Shown here: positions 19,206-28,692 of the stretch, in pieces
Layout of the letters: the number at the start of each line of letters is the position of its first letter
Position numbering within the stretch: position 1 is the stretch's first letter
NCBI GenBank assembly: GCA_965248175.1
Contig: OZ252093.1
Coordinates: 2,294,001-2,358,000 of the forward strand
Direction of reading: 5' to 3'
Origin: VXPQ01 sp965248175
GTDB taxonomy: Bacteria > Bacteroidota > Rhodothermia > Rhodothermales > VXPQ01
Length of the DNA stretch: 64,000 nucleotides
The notes under the pieces: generated by a model
Database searches by the model: none
Told to the model about the DNA's origin: nothing
What the model saw: only the letters and a program-made list of their open reading frames with translations
Program-made: the position numbers and the translations under genes

Positions 19206-20735
19206 ATGCAGAGCACGACACTTATATCGTCGTTTGCAGAGATTGCGCGCGAAAAGGATATCGATCGTGACTCCCTCACGCTGATCGTCGAGGATGTTTT
19301 TCGAGCTATGATCCGCAAACGGTACGGCGCAGACGACAACTTCGACATCATTTTCAATCCGGATAACGGGGATATCCAGATCCTCCACGTCCAGGATATT
19401 GTGGAGAACTGGAACCTGAAGGATCCGGTCACGGAAATCGAACTGAATAACGCGAGGAAGGTGGATGAGGATTTCGAGATAGGGGAGGAAGTAGCCAGCG
19501 AGATCAATATCACGGGGTTTGGTCGCCGCGCGGTAATGGCGGCCCGTCAGGCTTTCAGCCAGCGGATCCGGGATATCGAGAAAGAAAAGATATACCAGGA
19601 TTACTCCGACTTGATCGGCGAAGTAGTGGTGGGCGAGATCTACCAGACACGGCGGCGCGAGGTGCTTGTGATTCACAACAAGGTGGAACTGGTGCTTCCT
19701 CGTACGGAGCAGATATTCAAGGATCGGTATCGTAAGGGAGACATGCTCCGGGCGGTTGTACAAGAGGTGAAACGGGACCTTGGCAACAACCCGCAGGTCA
19801 TCATTAGCCGGGCCGATTCTGTTTTTATGGAGCGGTTGTTCGAACTGGAGGTACCCGAGATATACGAGGGTATCGTGGAAGTCAAACGCATCGTTCGTGA
19901 GCCCGGCGAGCGGGCCAAGGTGGCTGTGCTGAGCAACGATGAGCGAATTGACCCGGTGGGGGCCTGTGTAGGCGTGAAGGGGGTTCGTATTCACGCAGTC
20001 GTTCGCGAACTGGGTAACGAAAATATAGATGTGCTGGAATACTCCAGCGATCCCTATCGCCTGATCGAGCGGGCGCTTTCACCGGCAAACCCCGTTAGCG
20101 TAACGATCAACGAGGAGTTGAATCCGCCGCGTGCAAAGGTGGTGGTAAAGGCCGACGAGGTCAGCCAGGCGATCGGACGGGGTGGTATCAATATCCGGTT
20201 GGCTTCGCGCCTGGCCGGGTTCGAAATAGACGTATACCGGGAAATTGCAGAGGATGAGGAGGATGTTGAGATCGACGAGTTTGCGGACGCTTTCAGCCCC
20301 GAGACGCTGGAGAAACTGCGTAATATCGGTTGCGATACCGCGAAGCAGGTCGTAGAGCTTTCCGTGGACGAATTGATGCGTCGGTCCGGTCTGGAACAGG
20401 ACAGGGCCCAGCATGTGCTGGAGACGATTCGCCTCGAGTTTGAGGAAGAGGAAGAAGCGGCACTCGCTTCTCGATCTGCTCCGGCCTCGGAGACAGAACA
20501 GGAGGCTCCGGCCTCGGAGACGAAACAGGAGGCTCCAGCCTCGGAGACAGAACAGGAGGCTCCAGCCCTGGAGACGAAACAGGAGGCTCCAGTCCCGGAG
20601 ACGAAACAGGAGGCTCCGGCCCCGGAGACGAAACAGGAGGCTCCAGCCCTGGAGACGGAACAGGAGGCTCCAGTCCTGGAGACGAAACAGGAGGCTCCAG
20701 TCCCGGAGATAGAACAGGAGGTTGAAGGGGGATAA
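19206..20735 (+). CDS. nusA: transcription termination/antitermination factor NusA with repetitive C-terminal tail
   Basis: 509 aa. Binds RNA polymerase and modulates pausing, termination and antitermination. N-terminal domain about 1-130, S1 domain (VVVGEIYQTRRREVLVIHNKV), then KH domains (SNDERIDPVGACVGVKGVRI; VVKADEVSQAIGRGGINIRL). A short helix-hairpin-helix-like segment (LEKLRNIGCDTAKQVVELS) follows. The last about 85 residues are nine tandem 9-residue repeats of the type APxxETxQE, not part of the conserved protein. infB follows after 95 nt. Confidence 0.95.
   Translation: MQSTTLISSFAEIAREKDIDRDSLTLIVEDVFRAMIRKRYGADDNFDIIFNPDNGDIQILHVQDIVENWNLKDPVTEIELNNARKVDEDFEIGEEVASEINITGFGRRAVMAARQAFSQRIRDIEKEKIYQDYSDLIGEVVVGEIYQTRRREVLVIHNKVELVLPRTEQIFKDRYRKGDMLRAVVQEVKRDLGNNPQVIISRADSVFMERLFELEVPEIYEGIVEVKRIVREPGERAKVAVLSNDERIDPVGACVGVKGVRIHAVVRELGNENIDVLEYSSDPYRLIERALSPANPVSVTINEELNPPRAKVVVKADEVSQAIGRGGINIRLASRLAGFEIDVYREIAEDEEDVEIDEFADAFSPETLEKLRNIGCDTAKQVVELSVDELMRRSGLEQDRAQHVLETIRLEFEEEEEAALASRSAPASETEQEAPASETKQEAPASETEQEAPALETKQEAPVPETKQEAPAPETKQEAPALETEQEAPVLETKQEAPVPEIEQEVEGG
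20478..20720 (+). repeat. nine 27-bp tandem repeats inside nusA
   Basis: In-frame 27-bp units encoding APASETEQE, APASETKQE, APALETKQE, APVPETKQE, APAPETKQE and similar: nine copies covering the C-terminus of NusA. Units differ by a few bases at fixed positions, so copy number probably changes by slippage or unequal crossing-over. The repeats give an acidic, Pro/Gln/Glu-rich, presumably disordered tail. Confidence 0.9.
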
Positions 20736-20830
20736 CGCCGGGCAGTGTCTCGGTGCTCCGGTTCGGGAATAGTCGAGAAGTTCTTTTGCCCAACCTGGAA
20801 TGATCGCATGAGGATCGGTGCCTGTTGCAG

Positions 20831-23713
20831 ATGACGACAACAAACTTCAAAAAAGTACGGCTATTCAAGTTGGTCAGGGAGCTCAACGTCTCCCTGGCAA
20901 CATTGAAGGAGCACCTTGAGCAGACCGGTCACGCAGAAGCGCTGACCGGGGCAGGGATCAATGCGGCCATTCAGGACGAAGCGGCTTACGACGAGTTGCT
21001 GAGCACTTTTGCTGACGACAAGGAAAAGGCGGCGCGCGTACACAAGAAGCGGGCCCGCCAGACTGTCTCGGAAGAGCAACCTTCTCTTCCTCAGCCCGAG
21101 CCCGGGGATTCCGTAGAGGAAACGCACGAAACGGTAGCAGCGGGTGATGGGGCCGGGGCGCCCACAGCGGAAGAAGAGCCTTTGCCTTCTGAATCTGCAG
21201 AGGCCGAAGAGGAGAAGGCTCTGGAAGAAAGCGTTGTTGCAGAAGGGATTGTTGCTGCGGAAGAAATTGCGGAATCGGACGGGGATAGTGAGGACGCTGT
21301 TTCTGAGGAAGGGCCTATAGAGACGGAAGAAGAACCAGCCCTGCCGTCTCAGGAAATTTCCGGGACGGAACTGCCCGTTTCAGGAGAGGAATTGGAAACG
21401 GCTGAAGAAACCGTCGGGGAAGCGTCCGAAGAGGAGGTTTCTGTCGAGGAGCCGCCGGTGCAAGAGGCGTTGGTGGAAAGTGAAAGTGAAGAGGTGGAGG
21501 TTTCTTCAGAAGGTATAGCAGATACGGCTACCGAAGTAACGGACGCCAAGGAGGAGGAGGAAAAGCAAGAGGGTTCCGAAACGCTTTCGGCGAAGCGCTA
21601 CAAACTTGCCGGAACCACGGTGCTCGGGAAAATGGACCTCTCCGAGGTGGAGGATGATACCCCTGCCAAGCGCAAACGCAAAAGAAAGCGTAAGCGGAAG
21701 GCAGACACTCCCGGTGCAGAGGAGGGAGCCATTGTTCAGGAAGGAGATGGCCGTCAGCCGGCCAAACGCAAACGCCGGCGCAAGGGGGCAGGTGCTGACG
21801 AAGGGGACATTGAAGAAACGCTCCAGAAGACGCTTCGCGAGATTGAGAAGGGAACGGGTGGCGCCCGCCGTCAGCGGCGTCGGCGTCGGCGGGAACGTCA
21901 TGCAGAGCAGCGAGAGCACGAAATCGAAGAGCAGCGCGAACAGGAGCAGATTCTTCGGGTGCCCGAATTTGTTTCGACAGGCGACCTCGCCGCGCTGATG
22001 AGCATTCCCGTGAATGAGGTTATTCAGAAGCTCTTTGAGTCGGGGATGATCGTATCAATCAATCAGCGCCTCGATGCCGACACCATTTCTTTCGTGGCCG
22101 ACGAATACGAGTACGATGTCGAGTTCCTCACGGAATTCGGTATGGACGATATCATGCTGGAGGAAGACGATCCGGCGCTTCTGAAAGTACGGGCGCCCAT
22201 CGTGACGGTCATGGGCCATGTAGATCATGGCAAAACCTCTTTGTTGGACTACATTCGCAATGCGAACGTGGTGGCAGGCGAAGCGGGAGGTATTACGCAG
22301 CATATCGGCGCCCACAAGGTGCATCTTTCGGATGGTCGGGATATCACATTTCTCGATACGCCGGGACACGAGGCCTTTACCGCAATGCGCGCCCGGGGCG
22401 CCAAGGTTACGGACGTAGTGGTGCTTGTGGTGGCTGCCGACGACGCCGTGATGCCTCAGACCATTGAAGCCATCAACCATGCCCGGGCTGCCGAGGTACC
22501 GGTCGTCGTTGCGATCAACAAGATCGACAGAGAGGAGGCGAATCCGGAGAGGGTGATGCAGCAGCTCGCCGACCATAACGTTCTGGTTGAACAATACGGT
22601 GGGAAGGTGCAGTGTGCTCTTGTTTCCGCCCACACGGGCGATGGCGTGAGAAATCTTATGGACAGGATTCTGCTCGAATCGGAAGTGATGGAGCTCAAGG
22701 CCAACCCGGATCGGAATGCGGACGGTGTGGTGATTGAATCGCGCCTTGAGAAAGGGCGGGGCAATGTGGCTACTGTGCTCGTTCGTAACGGCACGTTGCA
22801 GATAGGCGACTACTTCATTGCCGGGCTGTACAACGGGCGTGTACGGGCCATGTTTGACGAACGGGATCACCGGGTAGAGCAAGCCGGTCCGTCACAACCC
22901 GCGCTTGTACTGGGACTGAGCGGTTCGCCGGAGGCGGGAGACCAGTTTGTGGGGTTGGACGAGGAGAAAGAAGCCCGGGATATTTCACAACGTCGCCAAC
23001 AGATTCACCGGGAGCAGTCTTTGCGACAGAAGAAGCACATTACGCTGGATGAGATAGGTCGTCGTCTGGCGCTCGGCGATTTCAAGGAGTTGAACATGAT
23101 TATCAAGGCCGATGTTGGCGGCTCGGTCGAAGCACTGGAGGATTCGCTGCTCAAACTGAGCACTGAAGAGGTAGCGCTCAACATTATGCATAGCGGCGTG
23201 GGTGCGATTACAGAAAGCGATGTGATGCTGGCTTCGGCATCCGATGCGGTGATTATCGGATTTCAGGTGCGCCCGGCGCCCGCCGCCCGGTTGCTGGCCG
23301 AACGGGAGGAAATCGATATTCGCACGTATTCGGTCATCTACGATGCGATAGAGGATATCCGCGACGCGCTTGAAGGCCTGTTGTCACCCGAAGAGAAGGA
23401 GGTCACGAAGGGCACCGTGGAGGTGCGGGAACTGTTTAAGGTGCCCAAAGCCGGCACGGTGGCCGGTTGCTATGTGATCGAGGGCAAAATTCGCCGTAGT
23501 GATCATATGCGGGTAATTCGCGAAGGGGTCGTGATCTACGAGGGGCAAATCGATTCGCTCAAGCGCTTCAAGGAAGATGTACGCGAGGTGCAAAGCGGGT
23601 ACGAATGCGGTATTTCTATCAAGGGCTACAACGATATCAAGGTCGGAGATCAGATCGAAGGCTACGAGATCATTGAAGAAAAACGTACACTTCAGGTAGG
23701 ATCGCCGATCTGA
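20831..23713 (+). CDS. infB: translation initiation factor IF-2
   Basis: 960 aa. GTPase that brings initiator tRNA to the ribosome. The ATG at 20831 (MTTTNFKKVRLF) is preferred to a TTG six bases earlier. The IF2_N domain (residues 1-55) is followed by a long acidic linker and basic stretches (KRKRKRKRK; RRQRRRRRRER). Then comes the G domain with GHVDHGKT near residue 460, DTPGHEAF and NKID, and the C-terminal domains ending VGDQIEGYEII. The long charged N-terminal linker is common in Bacteroidota. Confidence 0.96.
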   Translation: MTTTNFKKVRLFKLVRELNVSLATLKEHLEQTGHAEALTGAGINAAIQDEAAYDELLSTFADDKEKAARVHKKRARQTVSEEQPSLPQPEPGDSVEETHETVAAGDGAGAPTAEEEPLPSESAEAEEEKALEESVVAEGIVAAEEIAESDGDSEDAVSEEGPIETEEEPALPSQEISGTELPVSGEELETAEETVGEASEEEVSVEEPPVQEALVESESEEVEVSSEGIADTATEVTDAKEEEEKQEGSETLSAKRYKLAGTTVLGKMDLSEVEDDTPAKRKRKRKRKRKADTPGAEEGAIVQEGDGRQPAKRKRRRKGAGADEGDIEETLQKTLREIEKGTGGARRQRRRRRRERHAEQREHEIEEQREQEQILRVPEFVSTGDLAALMSIPVNEVIQKLFESGMIVSINQRLDADTISFVADEYEYDVEFLTEFGMDDIMLEEDDPALLKVRAPIVTVMGHVDHGKTSLLDYIRNANVVAGEAGGITQHIGAHKVHLSDGRDITFLDTPGHEAFTAMRARGAKVTDVVVLVVAADDAVMPQTIEAINHARAAEVPVVVAINKIDREEANPERVMQQLADHNVLVEQYGGKVQCALVSAHTGDGVRNLMDRILLESEVMELKANPDRNADGVVIESRLEKGRGNVATVLVRNGTLQIGDYFIAGLYNGRVRAMFDERDHRVEQAGPSQPALVLGLSGSPEAGDQFVGLDEEKEARDISQRRQQIHREQSLRQKKHITLDEIGRRLALGDFKELNMIIKADVGGSVEALEDSLLKLSTEEVALNIMHSGVGAITESDVMLASASDAVIIGFQVRPAPAARLLAEREEIDIRTYSVIYDAIEDIRDALEGLLSPEEKEVTKGTVEVRELFKVPKAGTVAGCYVIEGKIRRSDHMRVIREGVVIYEGQIDSLKRFKEDVREVQSGYECGISIKGYNDIKVGDQIEGYEIIEEKRTLQVGSPI

Positions 23714-23774
23714 CGTCGCCTCGGCGCGCGTTGAAAGGCCAAGACGCCCTGTCCCTTACATTTCTTGCTGCGCC

Positions 23775-24152
23775 ATGAGTATTCGCACCGAACGCGTAGC
23801 CAGGTTGTTGCAGCGGGAAATTGCCAGTATTCTGCAAACGGCATTTTCGGAGCGCATACCGTTTATGTACGCTGTAACAAATGTTCGCGTGACAAAGGAT
23901 CTGGGCATTGCGTATGTGGACGTGAGTATCTACGAACAGGATGCTGAGCAACGCCGTGCCGCTTTCCAGCATTTTACCGATCTGACAACGGAGGTCCGAT
24001 CGGTGTTGGCCAGCCGCATTCGCCATCAGTTACGGGCGGTTCCGGACATTCGGTTTTTTCTCGATGAGCGCATGCATGGCTCGAAACGCATGGACGAGAT
24101 TTTTGAGCAGATCCGGGCCGAACGGGAACACCGGGAATCCGGTATGCAATGA
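23775..24152 (+). CDS. rbfA: 30S ribosome-binding factor RbfA
   Basis: 125 aa. Binds late 30S precursors for 16S rRNA 5'-end maturation. Conserved start TERVARLLQREIASIL, core VTNVRVTKDLGIAYVDVSIY and ending VPDIRFFLDERMHGSKRMDEIF. Its stop overlaps the truB start (ATGA at 24149), which indicates translational coupling. Confidence 0.93.
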   Translation: MSIRTERVARLLQREIASILQTAFSERIPFMYAVTNVRVTKDLGIAYVDVSIYEQDAEQRRAAFQHFTDLTTEVRSVLASRIRHQLRAVPDIRFFLDERMHGSKRMDEIFEQIRAEREHRESGMQ

Positions 24153-24883
24153 CACAGCCCTTTATTCGGGATGTAGATATTCGAGAGGTCTATTATCCGG
24201 CCCCGACGTTGCCGGAGACCTTCGACACGACCGTACTGCCTGTGGACAAGCCGGGGGGGTGGTCATCGTTCGATGTGATTCGCAGGCTGAGGCCCAGCCT
24301 TGATGTGCGGAAAATGGGACATGCCGGCACACTTGATCCGCTGGCTACCGGGTTGCTGATTATACTGATGGGACGAGCGACCCGGCTCATGGAGCAGGCT
24401 ATGAATCTGCCCAAGACATACGAGGCAACATTGCGGCTTGGCGAAGCCACCGACACCTATGATGCCGATGGAAAGGTGACCGAACGCCTTGATCCTTCGG
24501 GAATCCAGGATGAAGACCTCCTGCGGGCGCGCGATCGCTTCGTTGGCGTCATTGAGCAGATAACACCCGCCTGGTCCGCCGTCAAGAGAGGGGGCGAGCG
24601 CCTCTATCGCAAGATGCGTCGGGGCGCGGAGGTGGTTCCCTCGAAGCGTATTGTTACCATCCAGTCTTTTGAGATACTGGAAAGAAAGAACGCTGATGTT
24701 TCCTTTGTGGTCGAGTGTTCCAAGGGAACGTACATTCGCAGTCTTGCCCATGAATTCGGGCAGGCACTGGGAGTAGGAGCGCATATCGTTCAACTCCGGC
24801 GTACGAATATCGGCGAATTCTCGGTCAATGAAGCCTGGACCGTAGATGCCCTGCAGGAAGTTATCCGGGAGCGGTGCGCATGA
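24149..24883 (+). CDS. truB: tRNA pseudouridine(55) synthase
   Basis: 244 aa. Makes pseudouridine 55 in the T loop of tRNAs. Motifs: LPVDKPGGWSSFDVIRRL, catalytic Asp in GHAGTLDPLATGLLI, KTYEATLRLGEATDTYDADG, and CSKGTYIRSLAHEFG. Starts inside the rbfA stop and ends inside the ribF start (both ATGA), so the three genes are tightly coupled. Confidence 0.95.
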   Translation: MTQPFIRDVDIREVYYPAPTLPETFDTTVLPVDKPGGWSSFDVIRRLRPSLDVRKMGHAGTLDPLATGLLIILMGRATRLMEQAMNLPKTYEATLRLGEATDTYDADGKVTERLDPSGIQDEDLLRARDRFVGVIEQITPAWSAVKRGGERLYRKMRRGAEVVPSKRIVTIQSFEILERKNADVSFVVECSKGTYIRSLAHEFGQALGVGAHIVQLRRTNIGEFSVNEAWTVDALQEVIRERCA

Positions 24884-25836
24884 GACGACTACATGGGCTC
24901 GATCAGGTCCGAAAGGATATGGCCTCGGTGCTTACCGTAGGGACGTTCGACGGAGTGCATTTGGGACACCAGGCCATTCTGCGGTATTTGCTGGAGCGCG
25001 CCGGGGCGCTTGGCGGGACCAGTACCGTGTTGAGTTTCCACCCGCATCCACGCGAAATCGTGGAAGGGACGCCCTTGTCCCTGCTGACGACTATCGAGGA
25101 GCGTACGGATATTATGGAAGAGATCGGCCTGGATCAGCTTATCGTACTTCCTTTTACGAAGGAATTTTCCCGGCTTTCCGCCGAGGCATTCGTTGAAGAC
25201 ATTCTGGTTCGAGGCATCGGACTGCGGGAAATCGTCATTGGCTATGACCATGCCTTTGGGCGAGATCGGCGGGGTAATGCGGACCTGTTACGTACGCTGG
25301 GGAAGAAGCATGGCTTTACGGTGGACATTGTGCCTGCCCGGATCATACAGGAACAAGCCGTATCCTCCCGCAAGATCAGACGGGTTCTGGAAGAGGACGG
25401 GGGAGTTGAGGCTGCCGCCGACATGCTGGGGCGCCCATATTGCCTTACGGGCCGCGTCGTTCGCGGCGAAGGGCGTGGGCGGGAAATGGGGTTCCCGACG
25501 GCGAACATTGATGTGGAGCATCCGCGAAAGGTGATACCCGCCGATGGGGTGTACGCCGTACGAGTGTGTCGATTGTCAAGAGATCAGGATGCATCTCCAG
25601 GAAACCCCTCTCTGCCTGGCATGATGAATATCGGAATTCGTCCTACGTTTGGAGGTGAGCAGCGCATGATTGAGGTCCATCTCTTTGACATCGAAGAAGA
25701 TATTTACGGAGAGCTTCTTCGCGTGGAATTCGTTTCCAGAACACGCGATGAGCGCCGTTTTGCATCCAAAAAAGAGCTGATGAGGCAACTTTCGCAGGAC
25801 CAGGTGCGTAGTAGGGAGATACTCGGCGGGCGCTAA
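24880..25836 (+). CDS. ribF: bifunctional riboflavin kinase / FMN adenylyltransferase
   Basis: 318 aa. Converts riboflavin to FMN and FAD. The N-terminal nucleotidyltransferase domain shows VGTFDGVHLGHQAIL and SFHPHPREIV; the C-terminal kinase domain shows GRGREMGFPTANIDV, PADGVYAVRV, MNIGIRPTFGG and EVHLFDIEEDIYGE. ATG 24880 overlaps the truB stop; a GTG six bases earlier is less likely. Confidence 0.95.
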   Translation: MRRLHGLDQVRKDMASVLTVGTFDGVHLGHQAILRYLLERAGALGGTSTVLSFHPHPREIVEGTPLSLLTTIEERTDIMEEIGLDQLIVLPFTKEFSRLSAEAFVEDILVRGIGLREIVIGYDHAFGRDRRGNADLLRTLGKKHGFTVDIVPARIIQEQAVSSRKIRRVLEEDGGVEAAADMLGRPYCLTGRVVRGEGRGREMGFPTANIDVEHPRKVIPADGVYAVRVCRLSRDQDASPGNPSLPGMMNIGIRPTFGGEQRMIEVHLFDIEEDIYGELLRVEFVSRTRDERRFASKKELMRQLSQDQVRSREILGGR

Positions 25837-25923
25837 GGCTGCGCCTGCCGCTTGTGCGTCTTCCCTTCCTGGGTAGGCGTTCTTCTTTACGATGGCATAA
25901 TCTAAAGAGGAAAGAGTTACGCC

Positions 25924-26190
25924 ATGATTACGACAGAGCAGAAACAAACGTTGGTCGATACCTATGGAAAATCGGCTGACGATACCGGCGCCCCGGAGGT
26001 TCAGATTGCGATCTTTACGCTTCGTATCAACGAACTGAACGGACACCTCAAGCGTCATTCGGGAGACCACTCTACGCGGCGCGGATTGCTTAAACTCGTA
26101 GGAAAACGGCGCCGTTTGCTCAATTATCTGATGGACCGGGATATCGAACGTTATCGTTCTGTCATCAAGAAATTGGGCATTCGCAAGTAA
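25924..26190 (+). CDS. rpsO: 30S ribosomal protein S15
   Basis: 88 aa, standard length. Binds 16S rRNA and bridges to 23S. Conserved DTGAPEVQIAIFTLRINELN, HLKRHSGDHSTRRGLLKLVGKRR and YRSVIKKLGIRK. It sits 87 nt after ribF with a purine-rich stretch (AAAGAGGAAAGAG) just before the start. pnp follows, the usual rpsO-pnp order. Confidence 0.97.
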   Translation: MITTEQKQTLVDTYGKSADDTGAPEVQIAIFTLRINELNGHLKRHSGDHSTRRGLLKLVGKRRRLLNYLMDRDIERYRSVIKKLGIRK

Positions 26191-26240
26191 CGTTTAGCAC
26201 CCGGTCAACTGCATTTCCCCAATGGGCATGAGCCATATAT

Positions 26241-26269
26241 GCCGCGTGCGTTGTTCGTACGTATGCGGC
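26241..26269 (+). promoter_or_regulatory. hairpin in the rpsO-pnp leader
   Basis: GCCGCGTGCGT (26241-26251) pairs over 11 positions (two G-U) with ACGTATGCGGC (26259-26269), 7-nt loop. It lies in the 189-nt leader before pnp. In enteric bacteria a stem here is cut by RNase III in pnp autoregulation; the same role here is only inferred. Confidence 0.4.
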
Positions 26270-26379
26270 CCTATTTGCACCAGAGGTTAGAGAGGCTGAG
26301 TAGAAAGGAACCGAATCCCTGCACAGGCGAACGAAACGCAGGACATTGCACAAAAACGAAGACGGAGACAGGTAGAAAA

Positions 26380-28665
26380 ATGACAACATTTACACATAAA
26401 GAAATCGAGATTGCTCCGGGCAAGGTTGTCTCGTTAGAGACAGGCCGCCTTGCAAAGCAGGCCGGCGGCGCGGTCGTTGTCCGGTTGGGAGATACAATGG
26501 TATTGTGTACGGCGGTCATCTCGCAAGAGGTGCGCGCCGGGCAGAGTTTTTTCCCCCTCACGGTTGAGTATCGCGAAAAATTTTCCGCAGGCGGGAAAAT
26601 TCCCGGCGGGTTCATAAAACGGGAAGGGCGTCTGACAGACAAGGAAGTGCTGTCGTCGCGCCTGGTAGACCGGGCGCTCCGGCCCCTTTTCCCGGACGGA
26701 TTTTTGCACGAGACGCAGATTATCGCGTACGTGATTTCTGCCGATGACCAGTATAATGCGGATATCCTTGCAGGTGCGGGCGCGTCAGCAGCACTGATGC
26801 TTGCAGGGGCCCCGTTCGATGGTCCGATCGCCGAGGTTCGCATTGCGCGGGTCGACGGGTCCTTTGTCGTCAACCCGACGATTCAGGAGACGGCGGATAG
26901 TGACATGGATCTCGTAGTTGCGGGTAAGGAAGATGCTATTGTGATGGTCGAAGGCGAGATGCAGGAAGTTGGCGAAGAAGATCTGCTTGAGGCGCTGGAC
27001 GTGGCGCACGAAGCTATCCGGAAGCTGTGTGCTGCCCAGCATGACCTGGTGGCTGATACCGGAGAGATTGAGCCGTTTCAGCCGAATCTGGTGACGCTGC
27101 CGGACGGTGTTCTGGAGAAGGTCACCGAGGCGGTTGGTAACCGGATCGAGGAGCATCTTCATAAACCGTACGACAAGAGCACTTTCTACGGTGGTTTGCG
27201 GGAAATCAGGGATCAGGTGGCGTCCGAGCTCCTTGGAGAAGATGGGGCAGAGGCGACTACCGAAGGGTACACCGGGGGACATATACGTGAGGCGGTTCGT
27301 ACGGTTGAGCGTCAGGCTATGCGGGCAATGACTCTGAACGAAGGCCGCCGTATCGACGGGCGTGCACTCAACGAAGTGCGCGACATATGGACGGAGGTAG
27401 GCTATTTGCCGCGCGTACACGGCTCGGCGGTCTTTACGCGAGGGGAAACCCAGGTGCTTGCCTCCATCACGCTGGGGACGGGCCGGGACGTACAGGCTGT
27501 GGATCAAATATTTTCCTCGGAGGACAAGCGGTTTTATCTCCATTACAATTTCCCCCCGTTTTGTACGGGCGAAGCGAAATTCATTCGTGGCACCAGCCGC
27601 CGGGAAATAGGCCACGGGCTGCTTGCCGAGCGGGCGTTGCAGTACATGCTCCCCCCGGAAGAAGAGTTTCCCTATACGATTCGTGTCAATGCCGATGTGC
27701 TCGAGTCGAACGGATCTTCCTCCATGGCCTCGGTATGTTCGGGATCCATGGCTTTGATGGATGCGGGCGTTCCTGTTCGCAAGCCGGTGGCGGGCATCGC
27801 GATGGGGCTTATTGGCGAAGATGGCCGCACGGCGGTGCTAACCGATATCCTCGGCACGGAAGATCATCTTGGGGATATGGACTTCAAACTGACGGGCACG
27901 CGCGACGGTGTTACGGCTTGTCAGATGGACATCAAGATTGCGGGACTTTCCCGGGACGTGCTTCGGCAGGCCCTGGAGCAGGCGCGGGACGCGCGGCATC
28001 ACATTCTTGATATCATGGACGAAACGATCGCCGAAGGGCGGGCCGATCTGTCTCCTCATGCGCCCCGGCTCACGCAGATCGCCGTCGATGCGGAGTTTAT
28101 CGGTGCTATTATCGGACCGGGCGGAAAGATCATCCAGGGTATGCAGCGCGATACGAATACATCTATCGAGATTGAGGACAAGGACGGGAAGGGTATCGTA
28201 ACGATCTCTGCTACCAACCAGGAAGATGGGCAGGCGGCCATTGACCTGATCAAGGGCATTGTGGCTGTTCCGGAGCGGGGAGATGTTTATGAGGGCACTG
28301 TAAAGAGCATTCTTGCCTTTGGAGCTATTATCGAGGTTCTTCCCGGGAAGGAGGGGCTGCTTCATATCTCCGAGCTTGATCATGGATATGTCGAAAACGT
28401 GGAGGACTATTTCCAGGTTGGCGACAAGGTCAAGGTAGAACTCATTGAGATTCGCGATGACGGTAAACTCCGCCTGAGCCGGAAGCCGTTCCTGCCGCCG
28501 AGAGAAGACGGTCAGGAAGAAAGGCCCCGGCGGCCTCAGGGCCAGCATGGAGGGGATTCCCGCCGGGATGGTCGAGGAGGAGGGTCTCACCGGGAACGCG
28601 GAGGTCGTGACGGTGGCGGCCGAAGTGGGGGCGGAGGCGGAAACCGGAGTCGCAGACCTCGTTAA
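26380..28665 (+). CDS. pnp: polynucleotide phosphorylase
   Basis: 761 aa; 3'-5' phosphorolytic exoribonuclease. ATG 26380 (MTTFTHKEIEIAPGK) is chosen over the longer open frame. Two RNase PH cores (first with RLGDTMVLCTAVIS; second with GRRIDGRALNEVRDIW and RGETQVLASITLGT), KH domain (FIGAIIGPGGKIIQGMQRD), S1 domain (GDVYEGTVKSILAFGAIIEV). The C-terminal tail of about 45 residues is rich in Gly and Arg (RGGGSHRERGGRDGGG), probably a flexible RNA-contacting extension. Confidence 0.96.
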   Translation: MTTFTHKEIEIAPGKVVSLETGRLAKQAGGAVVVRLGDTMVLCTAVISQEVRAGQSFFPLTVEYREKFSAGGKIPGGFIKREGRLTDKEVLSSRLVDRALRPLFPDGFLHETQIIAYVISADDQYNADILAGAGASAALMLAGAPFDGPIAEVRIARVDGSFVVNPTIQETADSDMDLVVAGKEDAIVMVEGEMQEVGEEDLLEALDVAHEAIRKLCAAQHDLVADTGEIEPFQPNLVTLPDGVLEKVTEAVGNRIEEHLHKPYDKSTFYGGLREIRDQVASELLGEDGAEATTEGYTGGHIREAVRTVERQAMRAMTLNEGRRIDGRALNEVRDIWTEVGYLPRVHGSAVFTRGETQVLASITLGTGRDVQAVDQIFSSEDKRFYLHYNFPPFCTGEAKFIRGTSRREIGHGLLAERALQYMLPPEEEFPYTIRVNADVLESNGSSSMASVCSGSMALMDAGVPVRKPVAGIAMGLIGEDGRTAVLTDILGTEDHLGDMDFKLTGTRDGVTACQMDIKIAGLSRDVLRQALEQARDARHHILDIMDETIAEGRADLSPHAPRLTQIAVDAEFIGAIIGPGGKIIQGMQRDTNTSIEIEDKDGKGIVTISATNQEDGQAAIDLIKGIVAVPERGDVYEGTVKSILAFGAIIEVLPGKEGLLHISELDHGYVENVEDYFQVGDKVKVELIEIRDDGKLRLSRKPFLPPREDGQEERPRRPQGQHGGDSRRDGRGGGSHRERGGRDGGGRSGGGGGNRSRRPR

Positions 28666-28692
28666 AGGGATCGTTCCCTGTTCCAGTACGTC

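Noticed and set aside
20478..20720. Possible CRISPR array
   Set aside because: Units are contiguous without spacers and stay in the nusA frame. The 41-bp repeats at 32372 and the 23-bp repeats at 47842 also lack unique spacers, and no cas gene is present.
20079..20843. Minus-strand repetitive frames opposite the end of nusA
   Set aside because: Produced only by the 27-bp repeats read backwards; nusA is in the expected operon position.
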